The notes beneath the pieces are model-generated. The model was given only the letters and a program-made list of their open reading frames with translations. It did no database searches and had not been told where the DNA came from. Shown here one piece after another: positions 1-8,819 of a DNA stretch of 51,744 nt (the stretch's first letter is position 1; every line of letters starts with the position of its first letter). The DNA is from RQOF01 sp964461135. GTDB taxonomy: Bacteria; Calditrichota; Calditrichia; RBG-13-44-9. Location of the stretch: assembly GCA_964461135.1 (NCBI GenBank), contig CAYWTB010000027.1, forward strand, positions 1 to 51,744, in the 5' to 3' direction. The translations under genes and the position numbers were made by a program.

Positions 1-139
1 AAAATGGATCGTAAAAAGTACTGATTAAAAAATTTGTGAATTAAACAGGCTAAGTTAAAACATCAGTCAGAACACGAACTTAAGCGGTTCGCAAAGATTT
101 TTTCCGCATATGGATTTGCAACCAGAATCGGGGGATAGG

Positions 140-2503
140 ATGAATGAGAGAATCAGAATTCTGCGGGAGAATTCACTGCAGGCGAGGCCTTGCATCTCAC
201 CTGAAAGGGCACAGCTGTTAACAGAATTTTATAAAAGCGGCAGTCCTGAGAAATATTCTGTTCCGGTTACCCGCGCCCTAGCTTTGCAATACATACTGGA
301 AAATAAAAAGATAACCATTGCTGAAGGGGAATTGATTGTAGGGGAGAGAGGACCGGTAGCCAAAGCAACTCCCACCTATCCCGAACTATGTATTCATAGC
401 CTGCAGGACTTAAAAATTTTGAATGATCGGGAAAAAATATCCTTTTCATCGGATCCGGAAACCCGCGAACAGTTTGAAAAGGTGATTATTCCTTACTGGA
501 CAGGTAAATCAGTACGCGAAAAAATATTTTCTGAAGTGGACCAGGAGTGGAAGGATGCGTACCAGGCCGGTATTTTCACAGAATTTATGGAACAGCGTGC
601 TCCAGGGCATACCGTACTGGATGATAAAATATATCGCAAGGGATTTCTCGATTTTATCAGTGAGATTGATGCTGAAACAGCCAAATTGGACTTTTTAAAT
701 GACCTGGAGGCGTTTGATAAGCGTGAGCAATTGCGCGCCATGAAGATTTCGGCCGAAGCATTAATCCGTTTTGCCGAACGCTATGCCGGAGAAGCGGAGA
801 GGCTCGCAGGAAAAGAAAAAAATTCAACAAGAAAAAAAGAATTGCAGATCATTGCCGATATTTGTCGTCACGTTCCCGCACATAAGCCGCGGCACTTTTG
901 GGATGCCCTGCAATATTACTGGTTTGTGCATCTGGGGGTTATTACAGAATTGAACACCTGGGATTCTTTTAATCCGGGTCGTCTGGATCAGCACCTGTTT
1001 CCGTTTTACCAGGCAGGGATGGCTGATGGTTCACTCAGCAAAGAGAAGGTCCTTGAATTGTTGCAGGCTTTCTGGATTAAGTTTAATAATCAACCGGCAC
1101 CACCCAAGGTGGGAGTTACTGCACAGGAGAGTAACACCTATACGGATTTTTGCCTCATTAACGTCGGAGGAGTAAAACCGGATGGGTCTGATGCGGTGAA
1201 TGACCTATCTTACGTTATTCTTGATGTTATTGAGGAAATGCGATTACTCCAGCCCAGTTCTATGGTTCAAATCAGTAAAAAAAATCCGGACCGTTTTATC
1301 AAAAGGGCTCTTAAAATTGTTAAAACCGGATTCGGACAACCGTCTATTTTTAACACCGATGCTATCATCCAGGAATTGATCAGACAGGGCAAAACCATGA
1401 GCGATGCCCGGTCCGGAGGTACCAGCGGATGTGTGGAAAGCGGGGCATTTGGTAAAGAATCATATATCCTTACCGGCTATTTTAATCTCCCCAAAATTCT
1501 TGAAATTACACTGAATAATGGAATTGATTCCCGTAGCGGTAAAAAAATAGGGCTGGAAACCGGAGATTCCGATAACTTCCCGACATTTGAGGATTTGTTT
1601 GAAGCATACCGCAAACAGCTTGAATATTTTATTGATATAAAGATTCGGGGAAACCGCATCATCGAGCGAATCTATGCCAAATATATGCCTGCTCCCTTCA
1701 TGTCACTTCTTATTGACGATTGTATCAAGCAGGGGAAGGATTACAATTCAGGGGGTGCCCGCTATAACACTTCCTACATCCAGGGTGTCGGACTGGGCAC
1801 GCTGACCGACAGCCTGGCTGCCCTTAAATACCACGTTTTCGATCATAAAAATGTCAGTATGGCTGCATTCCGGACGATACTGAAGAATAATTTTGCCGAT
1901 GCTGTGGATTTCCATACCACCCTGCTGAATAATACCCCCAAATACGGAAATGATACTGATTATGCCGATGAATTGCTGAAGAAGATTTTTGAGGCTTTTT
2001 TTCATGCAGTGGATGGACGCCGCAATACCAAAGGCGGACATTACCGGATTAACCTGCTTCCCACCACCTCCCATGTTTATTTCGGCAGTGTCATCGGAGC
2101 TACTCCCGATGGCCGAAAAGCCCGGGAGCCATTGTCGGAAGGGATCTCACCCGTGCAGGGTGCCGACCGCAACGGGCCGACGGCAGTCCTGAAATCGGCT
2201 GCAAAAATTGATCACCTGCGTACCGGCGGAACCCTGCTCAATCAAAAATTTACCCCGCAACTGTTGGCAGAGGAGGAGGGGTTGCAGAAACTGGTATACC
2301 TGATACGTTCCTATTTCAAAATGGATGGCCACCATATACAGTTTAACGTGGTTACTGCCGATACCCTGCGAAAAGCCCAGAAAAATCCTGAAAAATATCA
2401 GGATCTGATTGTCAGGGTGGCAGGATACAGTGACTATTTTGTAGACTTAACTGCCGAACTTCAGAATGAAATTATCGGAAGAACCGAACAGGGAGCTTTT
2501 TAA
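140..2503 (+). CDS. hypD: trans-4-hydroxy-L-proline dehydratase (glycyl radical enzyme)
   Basis: This cytoplasmic glycyl radical enzyme dehydrates trans-4-hydroxy-L-proline to (S)-delta1-pyrroline-5-carboxylate. The protein is 787 residues, close to the roughly 790 of characterised HypD. The thiyl cysteine and base sit in a GCVE motif (Cys431, Glu433), near the Cys434/Glu436 of Clostridioides difficile HypD. The radical glycine is in the C-terminal RVAGYSD motif (Gly762), and the protein ends with the family's IIGRTEQ. Similarity to HypD as I recall it runs end to end (EFMEQRAPGHTV, FNNQPAPPKVG, HHIQFNV). I chose the ATG at 140 because it aligns with the HypD N-terminus and follows GGGGATAGG; an in-frame ATG at 110 would add 10 residues. 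A radical-SAM activase is needed for function and is not in the window. The enzyme implies an anaerobic niche. Confidence 0.93.
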   Translation: MNERIRILRENSLQARPCISPERAQLLTEFYKSGSPEKYSVPVTRALALQYILENKKITIAEGELIVGERGPVAKATPTYPELCIHSLQDLKILNDREKISFSSDPETREQFEKVIIPYWTGKSVREKIFSEVDQEWKDAYQAGIFTEFMEQRAPGHTVLDDKIYRKGFLDFISEIDAETAKLDFLNDLEAFDKREQLRAMKISAEALIRFAERYAGEAERLAGKEKNSTRKKELQIIADICRHVPAHKPRHFWDALQYYWFVHLGVITELNTWDSFNPGRLDQHLFPFYQAGMADGSLSKEKVLELLQAFWIKFNNQPAPPKVGVTAQESNTYTDFCLINVGGVKPDGSDAVNDLSYVILDVIEEMRLLQPSSMVQISKKNPDRFIKRALKIVKTGFGQPSIFNTDAIIQELIRQGKTMSDARSGGTSGCVESGAFGKESYILTGYFNLPKILEITLNNGIDSRSGKKIGLETGDSDNFPTFEDLFEAYRKQLEYFIDIKIRGNRIIERIYAKYMPAPFMSLLIDDCIKQGKDYNSGGARYNTSYIQGVGLGTLTDSLAALKYHVFDHKNVSMAAFRTILKNNFADAVDFHTTLLNNTPKYGNDTDYADELLKKIFEAFFHAVDGRRNTKGGHYRINLLPTTSHVYFGSVIGATPDGRKAREPLSEGISPVQGADRNGPTAVLKSAAKIDHLRTGGTLLNQKFTPQLLAEEEGLQKLVYLIRSYFKMDGHHIQFNVVTADTLRKAQKNPEKYQDLIVRVAGYSDYFVDLTAELQNEIIGRTEQGAF

Positions 2504-2526
2504 ACATTACATAAAAGGAGAGAATT

Positions 2527-3912
2527 ATGTTCGATGCCGAAATCTATAGGAAGCGACGAGCCGGTTTGAAAAAAAGAATGAAATCCGGAATACTGCTGTT
2601 TCCGGGAAATGAGGAAAGTCCTATGAATTATCCAGGCAATCCTTATCACTATCGGCAGGACAGTACATTCCTCTACTACTGGGGTCCGGACGAACCGGGC
2701 CTGGCAACTGTCATAGATCTGGATCAGGATAAAGATATACTTTTCGGTTATGATTTTTCCATTGACGACATTATCTGGATGGGTCCGCAGCCATCCCTGA
2801 AATCCAGAGCAAGCATGGGAGGAATCAAGGATATTCTCCCTGCTGATAAGCTGAAGGATTATTTAAGCGGTGTGGTTAAAAAAGGCCGGAAAATCCATTA
2901 TCTCCCTCAATACCGGCCGGAAAATATGGTAAAAATCCAGAATTTGCTGGGTATCCAGGCTCAGGTAGTAAATGACTATGCATCGGCGCCATTTATTAAG
3001 GCCGTCGTGGCTCAGCGTTCCCTGAAGGCACCTGAAGAAATAAAAGAAATTGAAACAGCACTGGATATCTCCTATGAAATGCATACCTATGCCATGAAGC
3101 ATACCAGACCGGGTCTAGTTGAACGGGAAATTGCCGGGGCCATGGAGGGAATTGCCCGTTCCATGGGCTGGGGCACCTCTTTTCCCACCATTTTTTCCAT
3201 ACATGGGGAAACCTTACATAACCATTATCATGGCAATCTTATGAAAAAAGGGGATATTGCCGTAAATGATTCCGGCGCGGAAACAATTCTGCATTATTCC
3301 AGTGATATCACACGAACGATTCCGGTCAGCGGAAAATTTACCACCCGACAGGAAGAGATTTATCAGATTGTGCTTAATACCCAGCTCGGTGCAATTGAAG
3401 CCGTGAGACCCGGGAAGAAATTTAAAGACGTGCACTTGCGGGCTGCCCGTATTATTGCAGATGGCTTGAAGGATCTGGGTATAATGAAGGGAGATATGGC
3501 GGAGGCGGTAAAAGACGGGGCTCATGCCCTTTTCTTTCCCCATGGATTGGGGCATATGATAGGTCTGGATGTTCATGATATGGAAAATCTGGGTGAAGAT
3601 TATGTGGGTTATGATGAAAAAACCCGGCGCAGTGAACAGTTCGGACTGGCTTATCTGAGAATGGCCAGAGAACTTCAGCCGGGCCATGTGATGACGATTG
3701 AACCCGGTATATACTTTATTCCGGAACTAATTAACCTGTGGCAAAAGGAGAAAAAATTTACCGGCTTTATAGACTATAAAACAGCTACCTCATATAAAGA
3801 TTTTGGTGGAATCCGCATTGAGGATGATGTCCTGGTTACCCGCGATGGATTCAGAGTACTGGGAAAATCCATACCCAAAACCATCGCTGATGTGGAAAAC
3901 GCCTGCAGCTAA
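2527..3912 (+). CDS. M24B Xaa-Pro aminopeptidase/prolidase (AMP_N + M24)
   Basis: A dinuclear-metal peptidase that would cleave Xaa-Pro or Xaa-Hyp bonds. At 461 residues it has the usual aminopeptidase P layout: an N-terminal AMP_N domain (about 1-135) and a C-terminal pita-bread M24 domain (about 175-440). All five metal ligands are visible: Asp248 (NDSGAE), Asp260 (SDITRT), His343 (HGLGH), Glu392 (TIEPGIY) and Glu432 (RIEDD). The HGLGHMIGLDVHD stretch is typical of aminopeptidase P. AAAGGAG lies about 7 nt before the ATG, and only 23 nt separate it from hypD, so co-transcription is likely. The inferred role is release of proline and hydroxyproline from imported collagen-type peptides. There is no signal peptide, so it is cytoplasmic. 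Confidence 0.9.
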   Translation: MFDAEIYRKRRAGLKKRMKSGILLFPGNEESPMNYPGNPYHYRQDSTFLYYWGPDEPGLATVIDLDQDKDILFGYDFSIDDIIWMGPQPSLKSRASMGGIKDILPADKLKDYLSGVVKKGRKIHYLPQYRPENMVKIQNLLGIQAQVVNDYASAPFIKAVVAQRSLKAPEEIKEIETALDISYEMHTYAMKHTRPGLVEREIAGAMEGIARSMGWGTSFPTIFSIHGETLHNHYHGNLMKKGDIAVNDSGAETILHYSSDITRTIPVSGKFTTRQEEIYQIVLNTQLGAIEAVRPGKKFKDVHLRAARIIADGLKDLGIMKGDMAEAVKDGAHALFFPHGLGHMIGLDVHDMENLGEDYVGYDEKTRRSEQFGLAYLRMARELQPGHVMTIEPGIYFIPELINLWQKEKKFTGFIDYKTATSYKDFGGIRIEDDVLVTRDGFRVLGKSIPKTIADVENACS

Positions 3913-4010
3913 AAATGACATAAAATCTAAACATATAATAACTCGATCTATATAGATATCCGGCAGGTGCAGCATCCGAAACTGGCCGGAAATATGGTGA
4001 TTAAAGACCA

Positions 4011-4904
4011 GTGAGAGCAGATTTTTTACTGCTGATAACAGCAGCTGTATGGGGATTTGCCTTTGTCGCCCAGCGTGCGGGCATGCAATACATGGATCCT
4101 TTTCTCTTCAACGGTATTCGCTTTATGCTGGGCAGTTTATGGCTTATGCCGGTCCTCTATATCCGGAGAGCTTCATTCCAGGGTTCATTACTTAAACAGC
4201 TGAGAAAAACGGTTTTTCCATCGGGAATAGTCCTGGGTTTTATTCTGTTTACGGCCGCGTCTCTGCAGCAATTCGGGATTACCGGAACCACCGCCGGAAA
4301 AGCGGGATTCATAACCGGTCTGTATGTCATCATGGTCCCGTTTCTGGGGATATTTCTGAAAAAATCATCTCCGGTACTCACCTGGGTAGGGGCCTTGCTG
4401 GCAGTTGCGGGATTATACTTTCTTAGCATTAAAGAATCTCTGATTCCGGAAACCGGTGACCTTCTTGTTCTGGCCGGTGCAGGATTCTGGGCATTTCATG
4501 TGCAGGCCATCGATCACTATGTCAAAACGGCGGATGCCTTCCTGCTTGCTTTTATACAATTCCTGGTATGTGCTGCAGTCAGTCTGTTACTGGCGGTTTT
4601 GCTTGAACCGCTGCATCTGACAAACATTTTCAGTGGAGCGATTCCCCTCATTTATGCCGGTTTTTTTTCGGTGGGAATCGGTTATACACTTCAGGTAGTT
4701 GCCCAGCGTGAGGCAAATCCCTCTCATGCAGCTATTATTCTCAGCCTGGAAGCGGTGTTTGCCGCCTGGGGAGGCTGGATGATTCTGGCTGAGCAATTAA
4801 ATCCGCGTGAGATAGTAGGTTGTTCGTTGATGCTGTCTGGTATGATCCTGTCTCAGCTTCGCCGCCGAAAAAAAACTGAAAAGATGATTTCTGTCAAATC
4901 TTGA
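4011..4904 (+). CDS. EamA/DMT-superfamily permease
   Basis: A polytopic inner-membrane protein of 297 residues with about ten predicted helices in two EamA repeats (about 3-135 and 148-280). It has the family's GFAFVAQRAGM opening, an internal FITGLYVIMVP segment, and a basic C-terminal tail (RRRKKTEK). DMT proteins move amino acids, sugars and other metabolites. Its place inside a hydroxyproline cluster suggests transport of proline, hydroxyproline or a related product, but the substrate and direction are not readable from sequence. The start is a GTG with only a weak upstream purine stretch. It follows the M24 peptidase gene by 98 nt, a gap that holds a 12-bp palindrome at 3946-3957. Confidence 0.85.
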   Translation: MRADFLLLITAAVWGFAFVAQRAGMQYMDPFLFNGIRFMLGSLWLMPVLYIRRASFQGSLLKQLRKTVFPSGIVLGFILFTAASLQQFGITGTTAGKAGFITGLYVIMVPFLGIFLKKSSPVLTWVGALLAVAGLYFLSIKESLIPETGDLLVLAGAGFWAFHVQAIDHYVKTADAFLLAFIQFLVCAAVSLLLAVLLEPLHLTNIFSGAIPLIYAGFFSVGIGYTLQVVAQREANPSHAAIILSLEAVFAAWGGWMILAEQLNPREIVGCSLMLSGMILSQLRRRKKTEKMISVKS

Positions 4905-4986
4905 TTTGCCAAATGAAAACAAATCATGTATTTTTTATTATAGTGCCGTTTGGTGTCGAAAACAGATTTGTGGGAAGGAAATTTAA

Positions 4987-6045
4987 ATGCATACGGATTT
5001 TTATGCAGTACTGACCAAAGCTCTTGGCTGGAAACCGCCTGATAATTGGATAAAAATATCCACGCTGGATCTTCATACGGCCGGAGAACCCCTGCGGGTA
5101 ATATTGCGGGGATTTCCCGAATTGCCCGGCGATACCATGCTGTTGCGCCGGCGCCACGCCCGTGAAAATTATGATTATCTGCGCCAGGCCCTCATGTGGG
5201 AACCACGTGGGCACGCAGACATGTATGGATGCATCATAACTCCACCGGCTACACCACAGGGAGATTTTGGTGTCTTGTTCCTTCACAATGAAGGATTCAG
5301 CACCATGTGTGGCCACGGCATTATTGCAGTAACCCGGGCCGTGCTGGAAACCGGCATGTTCGAAATGCAGGAACCCATCACCACCCTGAAAATCGATACG
5401 CCTGCGGGACTGATTACCACTCATGCACGGGTGGAAAATAATAAGGTTTTAAATGTCTATTTTCATAATGTCCCCTCTTTTGTGGTCTCACTGGATGACA
5501 AGATAACGGTTCCAGGATTTGGGGAAATCACCTATGACCTGGCATTTGGGGGAGCATTTTATGCTTTTGTTTCCGCTGATTCACTGGGCCTGAAGCTCAC
5601 AACGCAACATGTCCGCCTGCTGATTGAAACCGGAATGGCCATCAAACGTGCGGTTATGAAAAAACGGAAAATTTCTCATCCATTTGATGAGGAAATGGGA
5701 TTTCTCTATGGTACCATATTCATCGGAAAACCGGAACAGCCGGGGAGCGACAGCCGTAATGTCTGTGTTTTTGCAGAAGGGCAAGTTGATCGCAGTCCCA
5801 CCGGAACCGGGGTCAGCGCCCGCCTGGCAATTCACTTTGCCCGCGGAGATATCAAAATCAATGAACCCATGGTTATTGAAAGTATTATCGGAACAAAATT
5901 CACCGGGCACGTTGTGGAGATAATGGAGTATGCATCCTACGACGCGATTATCCCGGAAGTAGAGGGTACAGCCCACATAACCGGACGGAATGAATTTATC
6001 ATTGATCCGGATGATTCCTTGAAAAATGGATTTATAATACGATAA
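4987..6045 (+). CDS. trans-3-hydroxy-L-proline dehydratase (proline racemase family)
   Basis: A cofactor-independent PLP-unlike enzyme of the proline racemase/epimerase fold, 352 residues. The first catalytic position is Cys108 in MCGHG. The second, in DRSPTGTG, is Thr272 where racemases and 2-epimerases have Cys. The Cys/Thr pair is the known signature of trans-3-hydroxy-L-proline dehydratase (human L3HYPDH uses Cys104/Thr273). The product would be delta1-pyrroline-2-carboxylate, and the next gene encodes a suitable reductase, which supports the call. The ATG at 4987 follows GGAAGGAAA. The N-terminus is slightly longer than in many relatives. A hydroxyproline 2-epimerase is the alternative, but it would need a second Cys. 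Confidence 0.88.
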   Translation: MHTDFYAVLTKALGWKPPDNWIKISTLDLHTAGEPLRVILRGFPELPGDTMLLRRRHARENYDYLRQALMWEPRGHADMYGCIITPPATPQGDFGVLFLHNEGFSTMCGHGIIAVTRAVLETGMFEMQEPITTLKIDTPAGLITTHARVENNKVLNVYFHNVPSFVVSLDDKITVPGFGEITYDLAFGGAFYAFVSADSLGLKLTTQHVRLLIETGMAIKRAVMKKRKISHPFDEEMGFLYGTIFIGKPEQPGSDSRNVCVFAEGQVDRSPTGTGVSARLAIHFARGDIKINEPMVIESIIGTKFTGHVVEIMEYASYDAIIPEVEGTAHITGRNEFIIDPDDSLKNGFIIR

Positions 6046-6143
6046 TGCATTAGTTAACGATATTATCAGGTTAATTCTAGTCAAGTCTGACCTACTCGGA
6101 ATCCAGCAGGTATCGGTTAATTATCATCAAAGGAAGTCATCTC

Positions 6144-7136
6144 TTGAGTAATAAAAAAACGGTTTTATACCTGGCGAGCCGGGATGTTGAGGAACTATTT
6201 ACCATGCCCCTGGCCATAGATGCAATGAAGAAAGCCCTTAATGAGCTATCTGATGGTCATGTGGAAGTCCCGTTGCGTATGCATCTGGATATCCCTCAAT
6301 TCCAGGGGGTGGAGCTCATTAAACCGGTTTATTCTCCGGTTCTGAACCAGCTTGCCCTGAAAGTTATTTCTTTGTATAAAAATAATCCGGCAAAAGGTCT
6401 TCCCTATAGCCACGCCATTGTTATCTTAATGGATGCTCAGACGGGATTACCACTGGCCATCATGGAGGGAGATTATCTCACTGCTATGAGAACAGGTGCT
6501 GCTTCCGGTCTGGCCACCGATCTGCTGGCTGATAAAAATGCAACCACCGCTGCCATTTTTGGGGCCGGTGTTCAGGGCAGGAAACAGTTGGAAGCAATTC
6601 TGGCGATTCGCCCACTCAAAAATGTCTATGTTTTCGATCCCAATCCAGATAAAATTAATAAATTTATCCACGATATGAATGAAATCTCTTCGCTAAACAT
6701 CCATACGGCTCTGTCTGAAGATATATTGAAAAATGTCCAGATTATCTGTACCGCCACTACCTCGGAACAACCCGTTTTTTCCCATAACCGGATACCAGCT
6801 GGTGTCCATATCAATGGCGCCGGATCCTTCAAACCGGAAACCCGCGAAATACCATCGGAAACCATCGGCCGGGCAAAACTGGTAGTGGATCAGAGAGAGG
6901 CCTGCCTTAACGAAGCGGGGGATATCATCATTCCCATAACCGAAGGCAGAATTTCGGGTAGCCATATCTATGCGGAATTAGGAGAAATAGCTGCTGGCAG
7001 GAAGGCCGGCAGAGAAAATAAAGAAGAAATAACGGTTTTTAAATCGGTTGGTAATGCCATACAGGATTTACTGGCAGCTCACACCGTTTATAATCTGGCC
7101 CTGGAAAAAGGAAAGGGTGTCCGATTACCATTGTAA
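6144..7136 (+). CDS. ornithine cyclodeaminase/mu-crystallin family reductase (likely delta1-pyrroline-2-carboxylate reductase)
   Basis: A 330-residue NAD(P)-dependent enzyme. The N-terminal dimerisation region carries the LIKPVYSP and ALKVISLYK segments, followed by MRTGAASGLATDLLA and the Rossmann motif GAGVQGR (140-146). Family members include ornithine cyclodeaminase, alanine dehydrogenase and the delta1-pyrroline-2-carboxylate/ketimine reductases. Directly after a trans-3-hydroxyproline dehydratase gene, reduction of delta1-pyrroline-2-carboxylate to L-proline is the best reading; that substrate call is inference from context. The start is a TTG at 6144, supported by AGGAAG 7 nt upstream. 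A rho-independent terminator begins 5 nt after the stop, marking the end of the transcription unit. Confidence 0.85.
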   Translation: MSNKKTVLYLASRDVEELFTMPLAIDAMKKALNELSDGHVEVPLRMHLDIPQFQGVELIKPVYSPVLNQLALKVISLYKNNPAKGLPYSHAIVILMDAQTGLPLAIMEGDYLTAMRTGAASGLATDLLADKNATTAAIFGAGVQGRKQLEAILAIRPLKNVYVFDPNPDKINKFIHDMNEISSLNIHTALSEDILKNVQIICTATTSEQPVFSHNRIPAGVHINGAGSFKPETREIPSETIGRAKLVVDQREACLNEAGDIIIPITEGRISGSHIYAELGEIAAGRKAGRENKEEITVFKSVGNAIQDLLAAHTVYNLALEKGKGVRLPL

Positions 7137-7140
7137 CGGG

Positions 7141-7171
7141 CAGCAAAAATAGTTTTGCTGTTTTGTTTTTT
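7141..7171 (+). terminator. rho-independent terminator of the hydroxyproline operon
   Basis: CAGCAAAA (7141-7148) and TTTTGCTG (7153-7160) form a perfect 8-bp stem with an ATAG loop, followed at once by TTTTGTTTTTT. It lies 5 nt after the stop codon of the reductase gene, so it most likely ends the 140-7136 unit. Confidence 0.85.
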
Positions 7172-7431
7172 CCTGAATTATTCACCACCAGGACAGGCAG
7201 TATATAGAAATTAAATAAAAACAAAAAATTGAGTGATTTGTTGCCTCTCAATCAATTTGGTATGATATATGAACAGCTTCTTGGCTAAATAAAATAAAAT
7301 CAAACATTAATCTCGGTTCATTCCGTGGTTATTAAATAGATCAGGTTATAATGAAATAAAACATCCCGGAGAATTGTGGATTCTGGCTTTTAAAAAATTT
7401 AAATGATATAGTTCACAGGAAAGGAAAATCT
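7172..7431. other. intergenic region with no recognised gene
   Basis: AT-rich spacer after the terminator. It probably holds the promoter of the downstream M24 peptidase gene, but I could not pick a convincing -35/-10 pair and see no open frame with a good ribosome binding site. Confidence 0.4.
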
Positions 7432-8622
7432 ATGCTGGTGAAAGAAAAAATTCAACAGGCGGTGGCAATATTAAAGGAATTTAGCACCGATTGCTGGATT
7501 ACATTTGTGCGGGAAAGCCAGATAAACGGAGATCCTATACTGGCTTTTCTGATCACGGCGGATGTCACCTGGCATTCGGCCTTTATCATTACCGCAGCCG
7601 GAAAAACCTGTGCCATTGTCGGTAAATATGACCGGAAGACGGTTGAAGATAGTGGTGGCTATGACCAGGTTATCTCTTTCGTGGAAGGCATTAAACAACC
7701 GCTGCAGGTATATCTGAAGAGCATTAATCCCGGCCGGATTGCTGTAAACTTTTCGGAAGAGAGCGAGATATGTGATGGAATTACTCACGGGATGTTTCTT
7801 ACCCTTCACAGATTTCTATCAGAACTCGGATATCAGGATCGTATAATTTCCGGTGAACGGATAATCTCAGCCCTGCGGGAGCGGAAAAGTCCCACTGAAC
7901 TTAAATTTATGAGAGAAGCCATTCGCCAGACCGAGGCCATTTTTGGTGAAGTAACTGCTTTTATCCGGACCGGGATAACCGAAAAGGAAATTGCCGCTTT
8001 CATGAAGCAGCGGGTAAAGGAAAGAGGCATAGGATTGGGATGGGAGGAGACCGTTTGCCCGGCGGTGTTTACCGGACCTGAAACTGCCGGGGCGCACTAT
8101 GCACCCTCAGATCAAAAAGTGGAAAGTGGCCATATCTTGAATATGGATTTTGGTGTCAGGTACAATAATTATGTATCGGATATGCAGAGGACTTTTTATA
8201 TTTTGGAGAAAGAAGAGAAAACTGCTCCTCCCGATGTCAGCAAAGGATTTGCGACAATTGTCCGGGCAATCAAAGAATCCCGTGAGGCCATGAAACCGGG
8301 GGTACAGGGACATCAGATAGATAAAATAGCGCGGGATATTGTAGTTTCCGGCGGATATGAAGAATTTCCTCATGCGCTGGGCCACCAGGTGGGCCGCTTT
8401 TCTCACGATGGCACCGCCTTATTGGGTCCTGCGTGGGAAAAATATGCTCAGAAACCTTTCCGCTCACTGGAAAAAGGGATGGTTTTTACCCTGGAGCCCC
8501 GTTTAACAGTTCCCGGCAGGGGAGTGGCAACCGTGGAGGAAATGGTGGTAATAACCGATAGGGGTGCGAAATATCTGTCCACTCCTCAAAAAGAACTGAT
8601 CTTAATCCGTCAGGAAAATTGA
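7432..8622 (+). CDS. M24B family Xaa-Pro dipeptidase-like peptidase
   Basis: A second pita-bread metallopeptidase, 396 residues, with a creatinase-type N-terminal domain (about 1-145) and an M24 catalytic domain (about 160-390). The metal ligands are Asp239 (MDFG), Asp250 (SDMQRT), His318 (HALGHQVG), Glu355 (LEPR) and Glu369 (VEEM). It is clearly divergent from the aminopeptidase P-like protein at 2527-3912, so the pair may handle different chain lengths. AAGGAAAA precedes the ATG. There is no signal peptide. The terminator upstream implies its own promoter. A perfect 8-bp inverted repeat (8618-8625 with 8635-8642) overlaps the stop codon but has no T-run. Confidence 0.87.
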   Translation: MLVKEKIQQAVAILKEFSTDCWITFVRESQINGDPILAFLITADVTWHSAFIITAAGKTCAIVGKYDRKTVEDSGGYDQVISFVEGIKQPLQVYLKSINPGRIAVNFSEESEICDGITHGMFLTLHRFLSELGYQDRIISGERIISALRERKSPTELKFMREAIRQTEAIFGEVTAFIRTGITEKEIAAFMKQRVKERGIGLGWEETVCPAVFTGPETAGAHYAPSDQKVESGHILNMDFGVRYNNYVSDMQRTFYILEKEEKTAPPDVSKGFATIVRAIKESREAMKPGVQGHQIDKIARDIVVSGGYEEFPHALGHQVGRFSHDGTALLGPAWEKYAQKPFRSLEKGMVFTLEPRLTVPGRGVATVEEMVVITDRGAKYLSTPQKELILIRQEN

Positions 8623-8787
8623 AAATCAGGACGGTTTTCAATGCAGAGGACCTGCCATCTCAGGTAGAGATACTATGTCAGCTCATTTGAACTTCCGGGA
8701 AAGTAATGAAATGCTCTACCACCATGGCGAATTCTGGACCGTACCGAAACATACCATATTTTGAGTACAAAACAGGCAAACCTGAAA

Positions 8788-8819
8788 GGTGATTCTAGAG
8801 GATTGCTTTTAGAATCACC
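8788..8819 (-). terminator. hairpin at the 3' end of the TSUP gene
   Basis: GGTGATTCTA (8788-8797) and TAGAATCACC (8810-8819) form a perfect 10-bp stem with a 12-nt loop. It contains the minus-strand stop codon of the TSUP gene. Only a weak T-stretch follows on the minus strand, so it may be a weak terminator or a 3'-end stabiliser. Confidence 0.45.

Noticed and set aside
8618..8642. Terminator after the second M24 peptidase gene
   Set aside because: The 8-bp inverted repeat ATTGAAAA/TTTTCAAT overlaps the stop codon, is AT-rich and has no T-run.
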